This document shows, in pieces, positions 10,985 through 22,690 of a stretch of DNA of 64,000 nucleotides. Under the pieces are notes generated by a model. That model saw nothing but the letters and a program-made list of their open reading frames with translations. It did no database searches and had not been told where the DNA came from. Position numbers and translations under genes: made by a program. The DNA comes from Adiantum capillus-veneris. Taxonomy: Eukaryota > Streptophyta > Polypodiopsida > Polypodiales > Pteridaceae. Every line of letters begins with the position of its first letter. The stretch's first letter is position 1. The stretch covers positions 74,617,412 to 74,681,411 of the forward strand of contig CM043963.1 in NCBI GenBank assembly GCA_014529385.2. The letters are read 5' to 3'.

Positions 10985-11990
10985 ATTTTCTCTATGTTAT
11001 TTTGGTACTTGTTGTCCATACTGTAATCTTTTGGTCTTTTTTGGATATACTTTCTTGTTTTGATATCTTCTATCATGTTGTTTTGGTAGTTCTTGTTGTG
11101 TTGTTAGTACCACTAAACCCTTACAAGTAGCTTTCGGTAATTCTTTGGTAGTTTTTGGAGTGGATCTAACAATGTTCTTTTGGTAGTTTTGGTTGCTTTT
11201 GGGTAGTTTATTGGTGGACTTGGGTGTATTCGTAATGCTTTTGGTACTAATTGGTAGCATTTGGTACTATTCTGACACTCTCTTTGGTTATTTTGTAAAG
11301 GCACTACTTTGAATGTATTGGTACCTTTAGGGTTTTAGGGTAGCTTCTTACAATGCTTTTTTGGTGGCTGTTAGGATTTTTGGTACTAACTGGTAGCTCA
11401 TGGTTATGATTTGGTACTAATTGGTAGCTCCTGGTTATGACTTTTGTTACTAGTTGGTAGCTCATGGTTATGATTTGGTATAATTTGTAGCTCATGGTTA
11501 TGATTTGGTACTAATTCGTAGCTCATGGTTATAATTTGGTACTAAATTGGTAGCTCCTAGTTATGATTTGGTATTATTTTTGGCAGTTTACGGTTGTCTT
11601 CTTGCATTGATGACATGCTAGTTTTTTGTACTAATTGGTAGTATGATGGCTTTGGTACTGTCTGCTAGGTTCTGGTACTGATTAGTAGTATGATGGCTTT
11701 GGTACTGTGTGCTAGTTCTTGGTACTAATTGGTAGAATGATGGCTTTGGTATTGTCTACTAGTTTTTGGTACTAATTGGTGATGGCCTTGGTACTGTCTG
11801 CTAGTTTTGGTAGTAACTGGTAGTAAATGGCCTTGGTACTATCTGCTACTGTTTGGTACTAATTGGTTGTATGATGGCCTTGGTACTGCTTGCTACATTT
11901 TGGTACTAATTGGTAGCATGATGCCTTTGGTACTGTCTGCTAGCTTTTGGGTTCTAATTTGGGAATGTTTGTATTGCTGCTGGTTGACAA
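10985..11990 (+). repeat. Element I GGTAC-word array, block 1
   Basis: About one kilobase of degenerate tandem repeats is built from TTTGGTACTAATTGGTAG and GGCTTTGGTACTGTCTGCTAG. The left half has units such as GGTAGTTTTTGG; the right half has a better-kept period of roughly 45-50 bp. It lies between the coiled-coil and the RING-like pieces of gene A, where element II has a much shorter AGTGGT-type spacer. Confidence 0.85.
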
Positions 11991-12002
11991 GAGGCTGAGT
12001 AT

Positions 12003-13283
12003 GATGTGCTGGAGGCAACATGGAAGGAAACACAATGCCACGTCCTATTTGTGAAGCAGATAATTGATAATGTTCAACGCGAGAAGAGATTTATGTTATA
12101 TCCTAGGCCCCAGGTTGTTGATTCGCGAGAGATGATCCATGTGTTTGGAATGTGTGTTGCATGTGGTGAGCTCTTGGAGTCTGCAGGAGTTGTAGGAACC
12201 TTTATGCTTGAGTGCTGACATCAATATCACCCCCTTTGCTTAAGTGCTTTGCTACTAAGCAAGGATCATTGTGCCAAACCTGGTTGTAACATGGTGATCC
12301 CCGAGGTGGCAAAGTCTTGGGTCGGTGGGCATCGTGGTGTGAAGAGTAAGTATGTGTGTGTTCTGCAAATCCTATGCTTACCTGCACTGAATGTGAGGTT
12401 GTTTGTAAGTATGTCCTACCTTTCTCTGTTTTTGCAGAGGAAGAGGATGTTGCAGCAGCTGGGCCCGGTGGGAAAAATGGAAAGGCAGTCAAGGATGGAC
12501 TAGATGCCACAAAATCTGATGCAAGTCATGCATGGGAGGAGGATGAGGATACTGCACAGATTAGGGATGTTCTTCTCGATATGTAAAGCATGGTGGTGTG
12601 GAAGGGAAAGGGAACGAGAAGGGACAACATTGTGATACCATGTGGGATAGCTAAGAAAACAGTGACTATGAGGACAAAGGTGCTAAAAGGAATAAAGACA
12701 ATGTTGGAGGTAAAGTGCATCACATAGTGGAGCCGGATGGATCAAATGTTGCTGCCAAGGGGCTTGAGGATCGAGTCACTAGCAAGGACGAGAACAGGCA
12801 AAGGGAAGGTGCAGGGGAAGAGGCCACTATGGGGGAGCTAGGAGGAAAAGAAGGGGGTTGAGGGGGAGGCCAAGAGGGGGGTGGAAGAGGGGGATGGCAA
12901 ATGTGAACGGGTGGAAGGGGGGAGGCCAAGAGGGGGGTTGAGGGGGAGGCCAAGAGTGGGGTGGAAGCCAGGGATGACAAATGTGAAGAGGATGCCAAGA
13001 AAGGGGATGACGAGGAGACCAGGAAGGGGGAAGAGGCAGAAAAGGAAAAGGTAGGCAATGCGATGAAGGGGGACGGGGGCTCGAGGATGCCAAGAAGGAA
13101 GTGGAAGTGGAGGATGCAAAAGTGGATAGTACTGATGGGAGTGCGGATCCTAAAGCTGAAGATGTTGTGCAAAAGATGTCAGGTGATTCCACTGATTTGA
13201 TGACCCTGTCGGAGCTTTTTAGTCTGCAAATAAAGAAGCACAATCGTGCTTGTGACCAATTTTGTCGTGCATGCAAGCTGTAG
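12003..13283 (+). pseudogene. Element I gene A, 3' half: RING-H2-like finger and charged tail
   Basis: The first piece encodes FVKQIIDNVQREKRF and CVACGELLES, then after a TGA at 12216-12218 the rest of the finger, HQYHPLC and later KPGC. With element II as guide this is C-x2-C ... C-x-H-x2-H-x2-C ... C, a RING-H2-like arrangement. A donor GTAAGT follows near 12345, and an acceptor TTTTTGCAG is used before EEEDVAAAGPGG near 12438. The tail is Lys/Glu/Gly-rich, with purine-rich repeats of a GAGGCCAAGAGGGGGG unit at about 12850-12990 that shift frame, and ends at 13283 after FSLQIKKHNRACDQFC. The stop in the finger makes it a pseudogene. Confidence 0.6.
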
Positions 13284-13369
13284 CCCTTCTCATATGCTTA
13301 TGTATTTTACACAATGTGCTTTTCATTCTACCAATACAATCAACTTTTGGCCTTTGTCTTTCATCAGTT

Positions 13370-13775
13370 GTGTTCCAATGTTACTGCTCACTATGGTACA
13401 ATACAATTTTCCAATGTTACTGCTCACTATGGTACAATGCAGTTTTTCCAATGTTACACTTCTATAGTGCAATACATTACCTAATTTGGTATGTATAGTA
13501 CCAAGTTTGGTATTGTATAGTACAATGCAGTTTTCCAATGTTACACTTCTACTGTGCAATATTGTACCACAATATGATACTGTATAGTCAAAAGCAGTTT
13601 TCCAATGTTACACTTCTACTGTGTAATATTGTACCACAATATGATACTGTGTAGTAACCAATTTGGTACTATATACTACCAACTTTGGTACTATATAGTA
13701 TCAACTTTGGTACAATACAATATCAACTTCTGTACAGTACAATATCAAATTTTGTACTTCTTGTGTCATAGTGGT
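13370..13775 (+). repeat. Element I GGTAC-word array, block 2
   Basis: About 400 bp of repeats made of CCAATGTTAC..TTCTA.TGTGCAATA, TTTGGTACTATATAGTA and CACTATGGTACAAT. The block separates the charged tail from the FCP1-like gene. The short open frames here simply follow the repeat. Confidence 0.8.
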
Positions 13776-13841
13776 GCTCTTTTTTTTATATAATGTTTGC
13801 ATTGTATATTCCCACCACTCATTTGGACTGTTGGTATTGTA

Positions 13842-14648
13842 GTAAGATCTTGGTGGCAAGATGAGACACAACCAAACACAACACTTGCGGCTGTTCTGGC
13901 TGCTAAGCCTGGCCAGCTGATTGTGCTTGATCGTAATGGGGTCTTATTGACAAGCTACATAGAGTTGCCAGAAGGCCTTTGGGTTTTGGCGGATGAGCTC
14001 CAACCACTGATCGTCCATGTCGATAGCTAGCTGATTTGTTGTGTAAGGCCAGATGCTGACGAGTTCATACGAACTCTTAAGAAGAAAGCCAAGATAATTG
14101 TGTGGTCTTGCTGTAGAAGGAAAAATTTGATAAATATGTTGAACGCTTGCTTCCCCCAGCATGTGAGGCAGAAGTATTTTGTAGGTAACAATGCCTTGAG
14201 TGCTTTAGAGGTTAAGCTACTTAGACTTCTAACCGCCTTTATGGCATGGCAGGTATACTATCACAAGAAGACTGTGACCTGGCGGCAGAGTATGGCAGAG
14301 GTGCCGCACATGCTCGACATCGTGGCCAACAAGCCTGTTTTTCTGAAGAACCTACTGACAGTGTGGGGAAGGCAACCCCCATTTTGATGCTAGCAACACA
14401 ATACTGGTGGATTACAGATATTGAAGTCGCTAAAAAATGACTATGAGAATTGTCTTGCCATTAGATCATATGAACCTCTGGTGGTTGAAAAAGATTACCC
14501 TTTTTACCTGCTAGACCGTATTTTGCCCTGGTTGCAAGGATGGACACACAATCGGTACCCAACATCATACACTCTCAAAAACCCAATTTTTGACACACAA
14601 GATGATGTCTCTCCATACGCTATTGATTACTTCATACGCTACTGATTA
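13842..14648 (+). pseudogene. Element I FCP1/NIF-type phosphatase-like gene, broken
   Basis: The conserved blocks of the FCP1-like (HAD fold) domain appear in order across shifting frames: GQLIVLDRNGVLL (motif I, normally DxDG), RPDADEFIRTLKKKAKIIVWS (motif II region), then NTILVDYRY where element II has LLVDDSRY, and a C-terminal RILPWLQGW..YPTSYTLKNPI. Motif I reads D-R-N-G, so the second catalytic aspartate is lost, and the DD of the last motif is D-Y. With the stop near 14028 and the shift near 14385 it cannot be active. It corresponds to 25400-26399. Confidence 0.6.
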
Positions 14649-15813
14649 CTTCATACAGATGGAGGGATAACCTTACAGATTAGATCCCCCTGACTTAGGA
14701 GATTCCTAAAGTGTTGTACTTGGTGAACTTGTGTATCATGTCACATAAAATGTAATGGAGATTCCTGAACTTTGGTACTGGAACCAAATTTGTATCGTGT
14801 CGTGCACATATATAATGGAAACCCACTATTTTTGCACATTGTCTTGGAGCTTGAACTGTACTGTCTTTTTTTTGGTGTTGTCTAGTAGTTTCTAGTCTAA
14901 AAGCATCTTTTTTAAGATCCTTGACATTGGTGTTAATACAATGGTATCAGTAAGTACCAATACTGTGTGTATCAGGGTGTTACACATTACCTGATTTGGT
15001 ACTCATAGTACCAACTTTTGGTACTTCCAAACTACCAAATTTTCTGTTTGGTACTTGAACTGTACTGTCTTTTTTATGGTGTTGTCTAGTAGTTTCTAGT
15101 CTAAAAGCAACTTTTTAAAGATCCCTGACATTGGTGTTAATACAATGGTATCAGTAGGTACCAGTACTGTGTATCTGGGTGTTACATAGTACCTGCATTG
15201 GTACTGGTACTCACAGTACCAACTATTTGCTCTCTGTTATTGGTATTGTTAAGATTGTGTTAGAGTACCCAGTTTGGTAGTCTACAATACCCAGTTTGGT
15301 AGTCTGTAGAACCAACATTGTATGCCAAGGTTTCTTCATCATTAATAAAGATATTCCTTTCAATATATCATTTTCTCTCTCATACATTTCAGTTATATAC
15401 TTGTCATTCTCACATATGGCACAAAGATCCCTTCACTCCCCTATTTTTCACATGGTATCAGAGTGAAGGGAAAGTTTTAAGAGACAGTGAGTAAGTGGAG
15501 ACCCTATTGTGCATACTTGTATTTGATAGCCTAGGGTTGCTGCTTGGATCCATGGTCTTGTGATTATGCAAAGTTGGCTAAAGTACCAAATTTTGGTACT
15601 TCTTGTCATTATTTTGGTACTGGTTAGCACCCTTTTGGTACTGGTTAGTATTATTTTAGTTCTGGTTAGGGGAAAGTCTTAAGAGACAATTAGTAATTGG
15701 AGACCCTGCTGTGCATACTTGTATTTTGGAAGTGAAGGATAGAAAGAACAACAGTAAACCATGAGGATAAAAAGATATATTCTGACCAAGAGGAAAAGCA
15801 TGGACTTGCCCAC
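14649..15813. repeat. Element I GGTAC-word array, block 3, with internal duplication
   Basis: No gene is visible between the converging FCP1-like and transposase-like genes. Two long direct copies lie at about 14850-15010 and 15050-15200 (TTGAACTGTACTGTC, TAGTTTCTAGTCTAAAAGCA, CAATGGTATCAGTA). Scattered GGTACT words follow, and a GGGAAAGT(T/C)TTAAGAGACA segment occurs at about 15465 and 15670. Any terminators of the two genes should lie here. Confidence 0.7.
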
Positions 15814-17766
15814 TTAGGGGTTTTGGCATTGTGTAACTCCAAGTATCATGGATGCACCATCATCACTATCATCATCATCATATGGCATGCTATTGTATAT
15901 GTTCTCATATACTTTAGCAGATAACTTGAACTGATTAGGGACTCCGACAATAGGCTCCATCGGGAAACGTATGGCCCGTACAAGATGTGAGTAGATCATG
16001 ACTACAGGTGTCTGATCCAGTAAGCTATATGTATCAACTTTTCCTTCGACTTGGCCATAGTAGAAACCTTCAACAGCCTTCCCGCCTCTAACAATCTTGT
16101 TATGCCACATATCCTTTTGTGATCTCACCGTCTAGTACAACTCCTTCGTGCATTTGATAAGGTAGAAGTCCTCTTTAGTATCAGCTGCTTTGACTGCAAA
16201 GTTATCCCCAATGGACAACATTTCACATAACATTTCAAGGCTTCCTTCATACAATGGCAAGTTAGAAACTTGGCTCATTGGCACAAAATCTGAATATCTG
16301 TCATCCTCCTCATCATCCTCTTCATTGTACCTTCCTGTATTTACAGACTCCGACAATGGTTTGATGGAAACATATTTCCATTCTTCTATGTGTAGTCTAT
16401 TTTTGCATCTTCTCCATAGCCCACTCATACATGGATCACAGAAGCATGAAAGGGTTCAAAAGCGCACAACGCACGGGTTGTCTTTTGAATACCCATTAGC
16501 ACAATGAAATGAGCGGGAACCCACAATGCACTCACAATCCCATTGGAGATCGCGTTGCACATCATCCATGCCAATAAGCCAGAAGACTCTCTATGTAGTA
16601 CACCTGTGAGACTGATCTCTTGGTTGAAATGTTGCGTTCAAAAAGTTCACCACATTAGCCGCACACTTCATAGGCCAGCCATTTGGTTTCAATTCCTCAT
16701 GTGTCAAGGTTCTCTTGATGACTACCCCTGCCCCATTATGCTCTCCTTTTCCATGCCCAGATGTTGAGAAGTTACGCATCATGTGCAAGCCTGTCTTCTG
16801 ATAATACCTGGCCACAACATAGTAAGGTCTACATGCTTTGAATTGTGAAGCCGCACCATCTGACCACACTCAATGGTGCTGCAAACAATGTCCTTGATGT
16901 TTCAACCACTTGTCATGAAGCAAGAGACAATGTTGCACAACAATGTATCATGCTGCTTGTCATGATATGTAAAAGTGTAGCGTCTTTTAAACACCACCTG
17001 CTGCATTTCTTACATAAATGATGTGCACAATTATTGTGACTTGGGTAGACCATCAATGCATTGACTGAATTTCATTCTGAATTTTAAAAGAATAATTCTC
17101 TGCAAAGTCAATAACTAATACAATGACATTGCTAGGAAACTTGAGCAAACAATCCTTGAATTGTTGGGTATGCCAACAAAAGACAAAGTTGTGCTTGATG
17201 AAGCTTGTGAATTGGGCTGAAAACAGGCTAAGAAAAGCAGCACTTTTCATCCATCGCACAATCAAGTCCTTTCTCTTCTTCTCATTCCCACCTGCATCAA
17301 GTTGTCCTGTTCCAACATCGATGAAGACCTTCACAGACACCTCCATGCTATCCTCTGCTATCTCATCTGGACAAAATGTCAACTTCCGTACACCACATTG
17401 GGAGCAGTCTCCCATCAAGCATTTCTTGGGATGGTATTCACTATCTCTTGGATTTGGGCACATGATGGATTCCCACATACTAGTGATGTGCTGACATACT
17501 ACCTGGTTTGCAAAACACGCTCCTATATCATCACTTCTACAGCACACGGAGCAAGTGCAAAGGTGACCTTTCCCATGATGCCCAAACTTGTTCTGCCGCA
17601 TCTTATTAAAAGCCTCTTTGAAATAGAGTATCTGCACATGGGATACACAGTAGCAGGTATACCGCTCTTTCAACTTCCAAACAAAGTATGGATTTAATGC
17701 CTCAAAGCATCTAAGAGACACGACCACTGTAGGGTGAGTCCTCTTGAATCTTTGGTATAGCTCTAC
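15814..17766 (-). pseudogene. Element I transposase-like gene, exon 2, broken
   Basis: Reading leftward, the exon starts after acceptor TTCCACAG at 17767 with VELYQRFK. A Cys/His cluster (CTCSVCC, then GDCSQCG) precedes the catalytic-looking core: VIDFAENYSFKIQNEIQS near 17090, VWSDGAASQFKACRPYY near 16830, and SGHGKGEHNGAGVVIKRTL near 16740. These spacings suggest an RNase H-fold DD(E/D) transposase. The C-terminal part has CFCDPC, an acidic run (EEDDEEDDR) and VVMIYSHLVRAIRFPMEP, ending at 15814. Several stops (for example just after 17053, and between 16870 and 17050) kill it. The family is not identified with certainty. Confidence 0.65.
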
Positions 17767-18930
17767 CTGTGGAACCAATACAACAAGAGTTAGAAAATTC
17801 CAACTTCATGCAAATGGTAAAATGCCACTAATGTGCAGTAGTACCAAAATTGGCTATATACAGTACCAAAGAATGTATTGTAGAACCAAAATTGGATGTA
17901 AGCAGTACCAAAGATTGTACTGTAGAACCAAAATTGGTTTTAGACACTACCAAAGAAAGTTATTGTACCAAAATTGGATGTACACACTACCAAAGCTTTT
18001 ACTGTAGTACCAAAATAGGTTGTAAACAGTACCAAAGATAGTACTGTAGAACCAAAATTGGATGTAAAGAGTACCAAAGATTGTACTGTAGAACCAAAAT
18101 TGGTTGTAATCAGTACCAAAGATAGTAATGTACCAAAATTGGATGTACACACTACCAAAGATTGTACTGTAGAACCAAAATTGGATATAAAAAGTACCAA
18201 AGATTGTACTGTAGAAACAAAATTGAATGTAAAAAATACCAAAGATAGTATTGTAGAACCAAAATTGGATGTAAACAGTACCAATTTTAGTAATGTAGAA
18301 CCAAAATTGGATGTAAACAGTACCAAATATTGTATTGTAGAACCAAAATTGGTTGTAAACAGTACCAAAGATAGTACTGTAGAACCCTAATTGGTTGTAA
18401 GCAGTACCAAAAATTGTACTATCTGTTTGCTTTTGACTCATTTTAGACTTGTTTGCAGAAGAGTACCCATATGGAAACTTTGCAAATGCTTTGGTGATAA
18501 ACAAGAATGTTTTGGTACTATACATGGAATAGTTTTGGTACTACACAAAGACTTTGGTACTACACAAGTAGGCTTTGGTAAAATAGAGTGAGGCTTTGGT
18601 GCCTGTAGGGACGGAAAAGGTACTATACAAAGTTTTTGGTACTGTACAGATAGGCTATGGAATCACTAGTATGCAACAGACTATCAAATGTGGTATGAAC
18701 AGGGGCTTTGGTTCTTTAAAGGATATCTTTGGAACTACATAGGAGTGCATTGGTATTGTATATAACCTTTGTAAGGTACTGTATACCACCACTACCATAT
18801 AGCAGACTACCAAATTTGGTACTGCACAAGGGCTACAAGGGCTTTGGTTCTATAAAGGATAGCTCTGGCACAACCCAGGAATTCCTTAAGAATCACCAAA
18901 TAAATTACAATTGCTAAGATTTGTTGGTAC
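17767..18930 (-). repeat. Element I transposase intron filled with ACCAAA-word array
   Basis: The intron is bounded by an AG|GTACC donor (18930) and a CCACAG acceptor (17767) on the minus strand, and it keeps phase 0. From about 17840 to 18420 it is an ordered array of about 14 units near 42 bp each, with ACTGTAGAACCAAAATTGG followed by ATGTAAACAGTACCAAAG. From 18500 to 18880 the same words occur loosely in inverted sense (TTTTGGTACTACACAA). The array is open on both strands by chance. Confidence 0.85.
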
Positions 18931-19660
18931 CTGAGAGTCATCGAGTAGATTCACAGGATGTTTGACAACACTTCTCCTTCCAATTCTCTTCTTACATATG
19001 TCCTTCTAGTTAGGTGAAACTCTGGTTTTTGATGTCCAAAAGGCATACACCAAATACCTTGTTTCATTAGTGATAATGGTTCCTTGTGGCAATTGTCTCG
19101 CACAAGCACTCAATGGCAACACTTCATCCTCATCTTTATTCTCCAGCCTTGAAGTTGCAGCAGCTGTATTCCTTCGATGGACACCCAGGACACTAGCAAT
19201 TTTGGATTAGTTTACAGAGGCTACACTTGTACTATTGTTCAAGATCATCGTCAGAGAGGTTCTCTTAACAAAAAGCTCACTTGCTGAGTGCGAGACCTTA
19301 ATTTGAGGCAAAGTGTTGCTCACACCTGATAGAACGATGTCTTCGACATTGTTGAAATTTGATTTTGCAGCTCGAAAAATGTTTGGTGGTCCAATAGTTG
19401 CTAAAATATTTCCTTTTGCTCATTCCTTGACAGCCCGAGTGTTTGCTTGTGCCAACATCGTGCCACCGTTGCACAAATGTTCTTCCTTGACCTGGCTTTT
19501 GGTAATCCAAGTGCAAAAGAAGGATGTCATTTTTTCCTTCTCTGTTCGCGTTTCTTTGCAGCCCAATAATCACAAAGAAAAGCTTGATTAGTGACACATG
19601 TCTCAATGGAACTGACAATGCGATGGTTTTGTATCTGTTCATCCATGCGTGATTCCTCCT
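18931..19660 (-). pseudogene. Element I transposase-like gene, exon 1, broken
   Basis: On the minus strand three frames in turn match exon 1 of element II: DYWAAKKREQRRKK near 19540, then SVLGVHRRNTAAATSRL near 19150 (a helix-turn-helix-like stretch), and AFWTSKTRVSPN followed by KDICKKRIGRRSVVKHPVNLL, ending at donor 18931. At least one frameshift, a stop after SVN and a stop after RVSPN are present. The N-terminal part beyond 19660 runs into (CA)n(GA)n repeats, and I cannot place the start. Confidence 0.6.
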
Positions 19661-19763
19661 CATCCAGCTCCTCATCCACCTTATCGAAAGAGAGTAGCTG
19701 TGAGTCACTCGAGCGGTAAACTCTTGTAGTTCTCTCTCCCCCTGTGTGTGTGTCTTGGAGCAA

Positions 19764-20138
<375 letters not shown>

Positions 20139-20247
20139 GGTGTCATGAAAGCCAATAACCATAATGTGGGTCCAGTCCTCTCCCCCCACCTCCTCTCTTG
20201 GAGTGGCCCCTCCAAATAGTGAAACATCTAAAAACAAAGAAATATAT

Positions 20248-20269
20248 GGGTGAAAGCATGTATAGGTGG
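20248..20269 (+). repeat. Left terminal inverted repeat of element II
   Basis: GGGTGAAAGCATGTATAGG and the next three bases equal the inverted right end at 32630-32651. Target duplication ATAT precedes it. Confidence 0.9.
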
Positions 20270-20415
20270 ACCGCTTTTGCCAGTATATAGTATATGGTTT
20301 TTGGGGTTGAGAAAATGGGTGGTTTAGGCGTTTGAAACAATGGGATTAAATTCAAAATTTATGGAAAAAAAGGGTTAAAATTTGACGTGTACTAAGTGAA
20401 AGCGCTTACTCATTA

Positions 20416-20684
20416 ATGATCACCTCAAGGTACGTTCAAGCACTTAATGCAAATATTCTCTCGAGTCTTGTCCCTCCTACTTTGTCTCGCTCGTTCCTCC
20501 CCCCTCTCTCTGTCTCACCAGCGCCATTCAGGTTTCTGATTCCCTCTTTCCTCCCTCCTTTGTGTTTCTCTGCTAGCCGAAGCAACAAGCAGCAACATCA
20601 CAACAACAGCAAGCAAATTCAGGAGGAGTACTTTTTGCTGGGCTGGTCATCAACTTCAGTAAAAATCCCCTGCAGCAGCAACAG
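20416..20684 (+). other. Probable 5' untranslated exon of element II gene A
   Basis: A pyrimidine-rich stretch (CTCGCTCGTTCC, CTCTCTCTGTCTC) and a CAACA-rich stretch end at a strong donor CAACAG|GTATGTG at 20684/20685. The paired acceptor is TTTTTTCAG at 21203, one base before the ATG exon. A pyrimidine-rich leader is common around plant transcription starts. No TATA box is obvious. Confidence 0.45.
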
Positions 20685-20852
20685 GTATGTGTCATCATGT
20701 AGCTTGAAGCATTCTATCTCGAATGTTGGTTGAATTTGAATGTGGCTGGTTTTCCTAGGTAGCATTTCCAGGTAGCATTGATCCATGTTTTAACATGCTT
20801 CATGCAGATGTAGAAGCATTGTATGCTTGTCTCTGAATGTGTGGCAAGATAA

Positions 20853-20944
20853 CCAAAGGGGGCTTGGCCTAGTGGTTAAAGTGAATGGGTGGGTGCGTAA
20901 GGACCCAGGTTCAACCCTTGGAAATATGGTTTGCCCTCTGTTGG
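20853..20944 (+). mobile_element. tRNA-derived SINE-like insertion in first intron
   Basis: The insertion is flanked by a perfect 12-bp direct repeat GTGGCAAGATAA at 20841-20852 and 20945-20956. Inside, TGGCCTAGTGG matches the pol III A box and GGTTCAACCC matches the B box, about 40 bp apart as in tRNA genes. The body is only 92 bp and has no poly(A) tail. It cannot be a working tRNA gene, because no cloverleaf acceptor stem is seen. Confidence 0.7.
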
Positions 20945-21499
20945 GTGGCAAGATAATCATGGATTGTAACTATTAATGATGCATGTGTAAGTTTAGAATT
21001 TATTTCTGGAATGTATATGCATTGTGCACATCTAATTGATCACCCTTGTGAATGCTTTATAAGAATGCATCATGCAGCTTGAAGCATGAATGCAGATTTT
21101 ATCAACTGTGTGTGCATGCTTATATGAATGCATCATGCAGGTTCAAGCATGAATGCATTTAACTATTGATCTTGTATCTATGTGGCATTTGTGATTTTTT
21201 CAGGATGAAGAACCAGGCTACAAAAGGACCTTCAGACTCTGACAAGGGTACACCTAGGAAGGGAAAGAGCTCTACGCAGGAGTCGCCTATCAAAACAGGT
21301 TAGATGCATCATGCATGCATTTCTAAAATTGGTTTTATGTCTTGTAAAATTTTTGAATTTTTTGCACATGCATGCTACAAAAAGAACTTCCGAGTCCCCC
21401 AAGGGTACACCTAAGAAGCAAAATGTTCAGCAGGTTAGATGCAGGTATTTCCCCCATGGATTCAATTAAAGTGTTGCTTTATTAGGAAAAAGTAGTGTG

Positions 21500-22690
21500 C
21501 ACACCACTAGTAAATATCAAGTGGGTGAACCCCACTTTTTATGGGTACAACACCACTGATAGGCTGTGTTGAAGTGGTGCACCTGCAGCACCCTTTAAAG
21601 TTGGGTAGAAACCATGGTTGCATCACTACATAGTTATGCTGATATGGTGCACCATCTCTTAAAAGTGATAATGGACCACTTTAAAGTGCTGGGCAGCACT
21701 AAAAAGAGGTAAGGTTCTAGTAAAAACTGGCGATACAATGGGTGCATCACTTCTAGTGGAAAACCCTAACTATTTTGTGGTAAAGCATCACTTTTAAACG
21801 AAGCATCACGATGGTGCACCACTTTTCATTGGTTTTACATACTTTTAAGGTACCGAATAACGTTCTAGTTAAGAAGCACCACTTTCTAGTGGTAAACACA
21901 ACTATAAAGTGGTGCTTCTTAACTAGAACGTTATTCGGTACCTTAAAAGTGTGTAAAACCACTGAAAAGTGGTGCTTTTTAACCTGAACGTTATTTGGTT
22001 TAAAGTGGTAAACACCAATAAAGTGGTGCTCATCACTTTTTGTGGTTCAAATCACATTTAAGTGGTGTTTATATTGGTGAAGACCACTATAAAGTGGTGA
22101 ACATCACAATAAAGTGGTGCTCCTTAACTAGAACGTGATTCGGTACCTTAAAAGTGTGTAGGACCACTAAAAAGTGGTGCTTCTTAACCTGAACGTTATT
22201 TGGTATAAAGTGGTAAACACCAATAAAGTGGTGGTCACCACTTTTTGTGGTTCAAATCACATTTAAGTGGCGGTGTGTGATGGTCAACCACTTTCAGTGC
22301 TGTAGAACTACTGTTTAGTGATGCTTTACAAAAGTGCAATAATCGTTAGTTCTGCATCTTTGCTAAAAGTGGTGGTTAAGTGCTTTTAAGTGATGAAGCT
22401 TTACAAGGAGATACCACATTCTATTGGTGAAGCGCCACTTTTTAGGAGTGTAGCACCAGTTTTAAGTTGTGTACAACAATTCACATCGGTGTAGCACAAC
22501 TGAACAGTGGTTCAGTCCACTTTTATGTGCTGGAGCACCACTTTAAAGTGGTGAAGAAACTCCAAAAGGGGATGTATCACTAGAAAATAGTGGTGTAGCA
22601 GGACTTTTTAGTGTTACCTAACCAGTTTTAAGTGGTTGAGAACCATTTAGTGGTACACACCACTTAAAAATTTTGCAGTATCACTGAGAA
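21500..22690 (+). repeat. Element II AGTGGT-word array, block 1 (intron of gene A)
   Basis: The intron between the ATG exon and the main exon is filled with short palindromic words of the CCACTTTTAAGTGG type. Longer direct copies of about 160 bp lie at 21908-22070 and 22116-22270, both with CTTAACTAGAACG, GGTACCTTAAAAGTGTGTA and GTGGTTCAAATCACATTTAAG. The position matches the intron of element I that holds GGTAC words. Confidence 0.85.
21816..21975. repeat. 68-bp-arm inverted repeat (long hairpin)
   Basis: Arm 21816-21883 and arm 21908-21975 are complementary. The inner 43 bp of each arm match perfectly (ACTTTTAAGGTACCGAATAA onward), and about 22 of the next 25 match. The loop is 24 bp. Transcribed in either direction, it would fold into a long near-perfect hairpin. 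Confidence 0.9.

Noticed and set aside
12720-13276. Minus-strand Pro/Ser-rich ORFs of about 150 codons
   Set aside because: They are antisense to the Lys/Glu/Gly-rich tail of element I gene A. Purine-rich repeats leave the opposite strand open by chance.
17840-18420. Regular repeats resembling a CRISPR array
   Set aside because: Units are degenerate and contiguous with no distinct spacers, the DNA is from a eukaryote, and the same words fill other introns of the element.
20853-20944. Functional tRNA gene
   Set aside because: A and B boxes are present, but no acceptor stem or clear anticodon arm can be formed and target duplications mark it as a retroposed piece.
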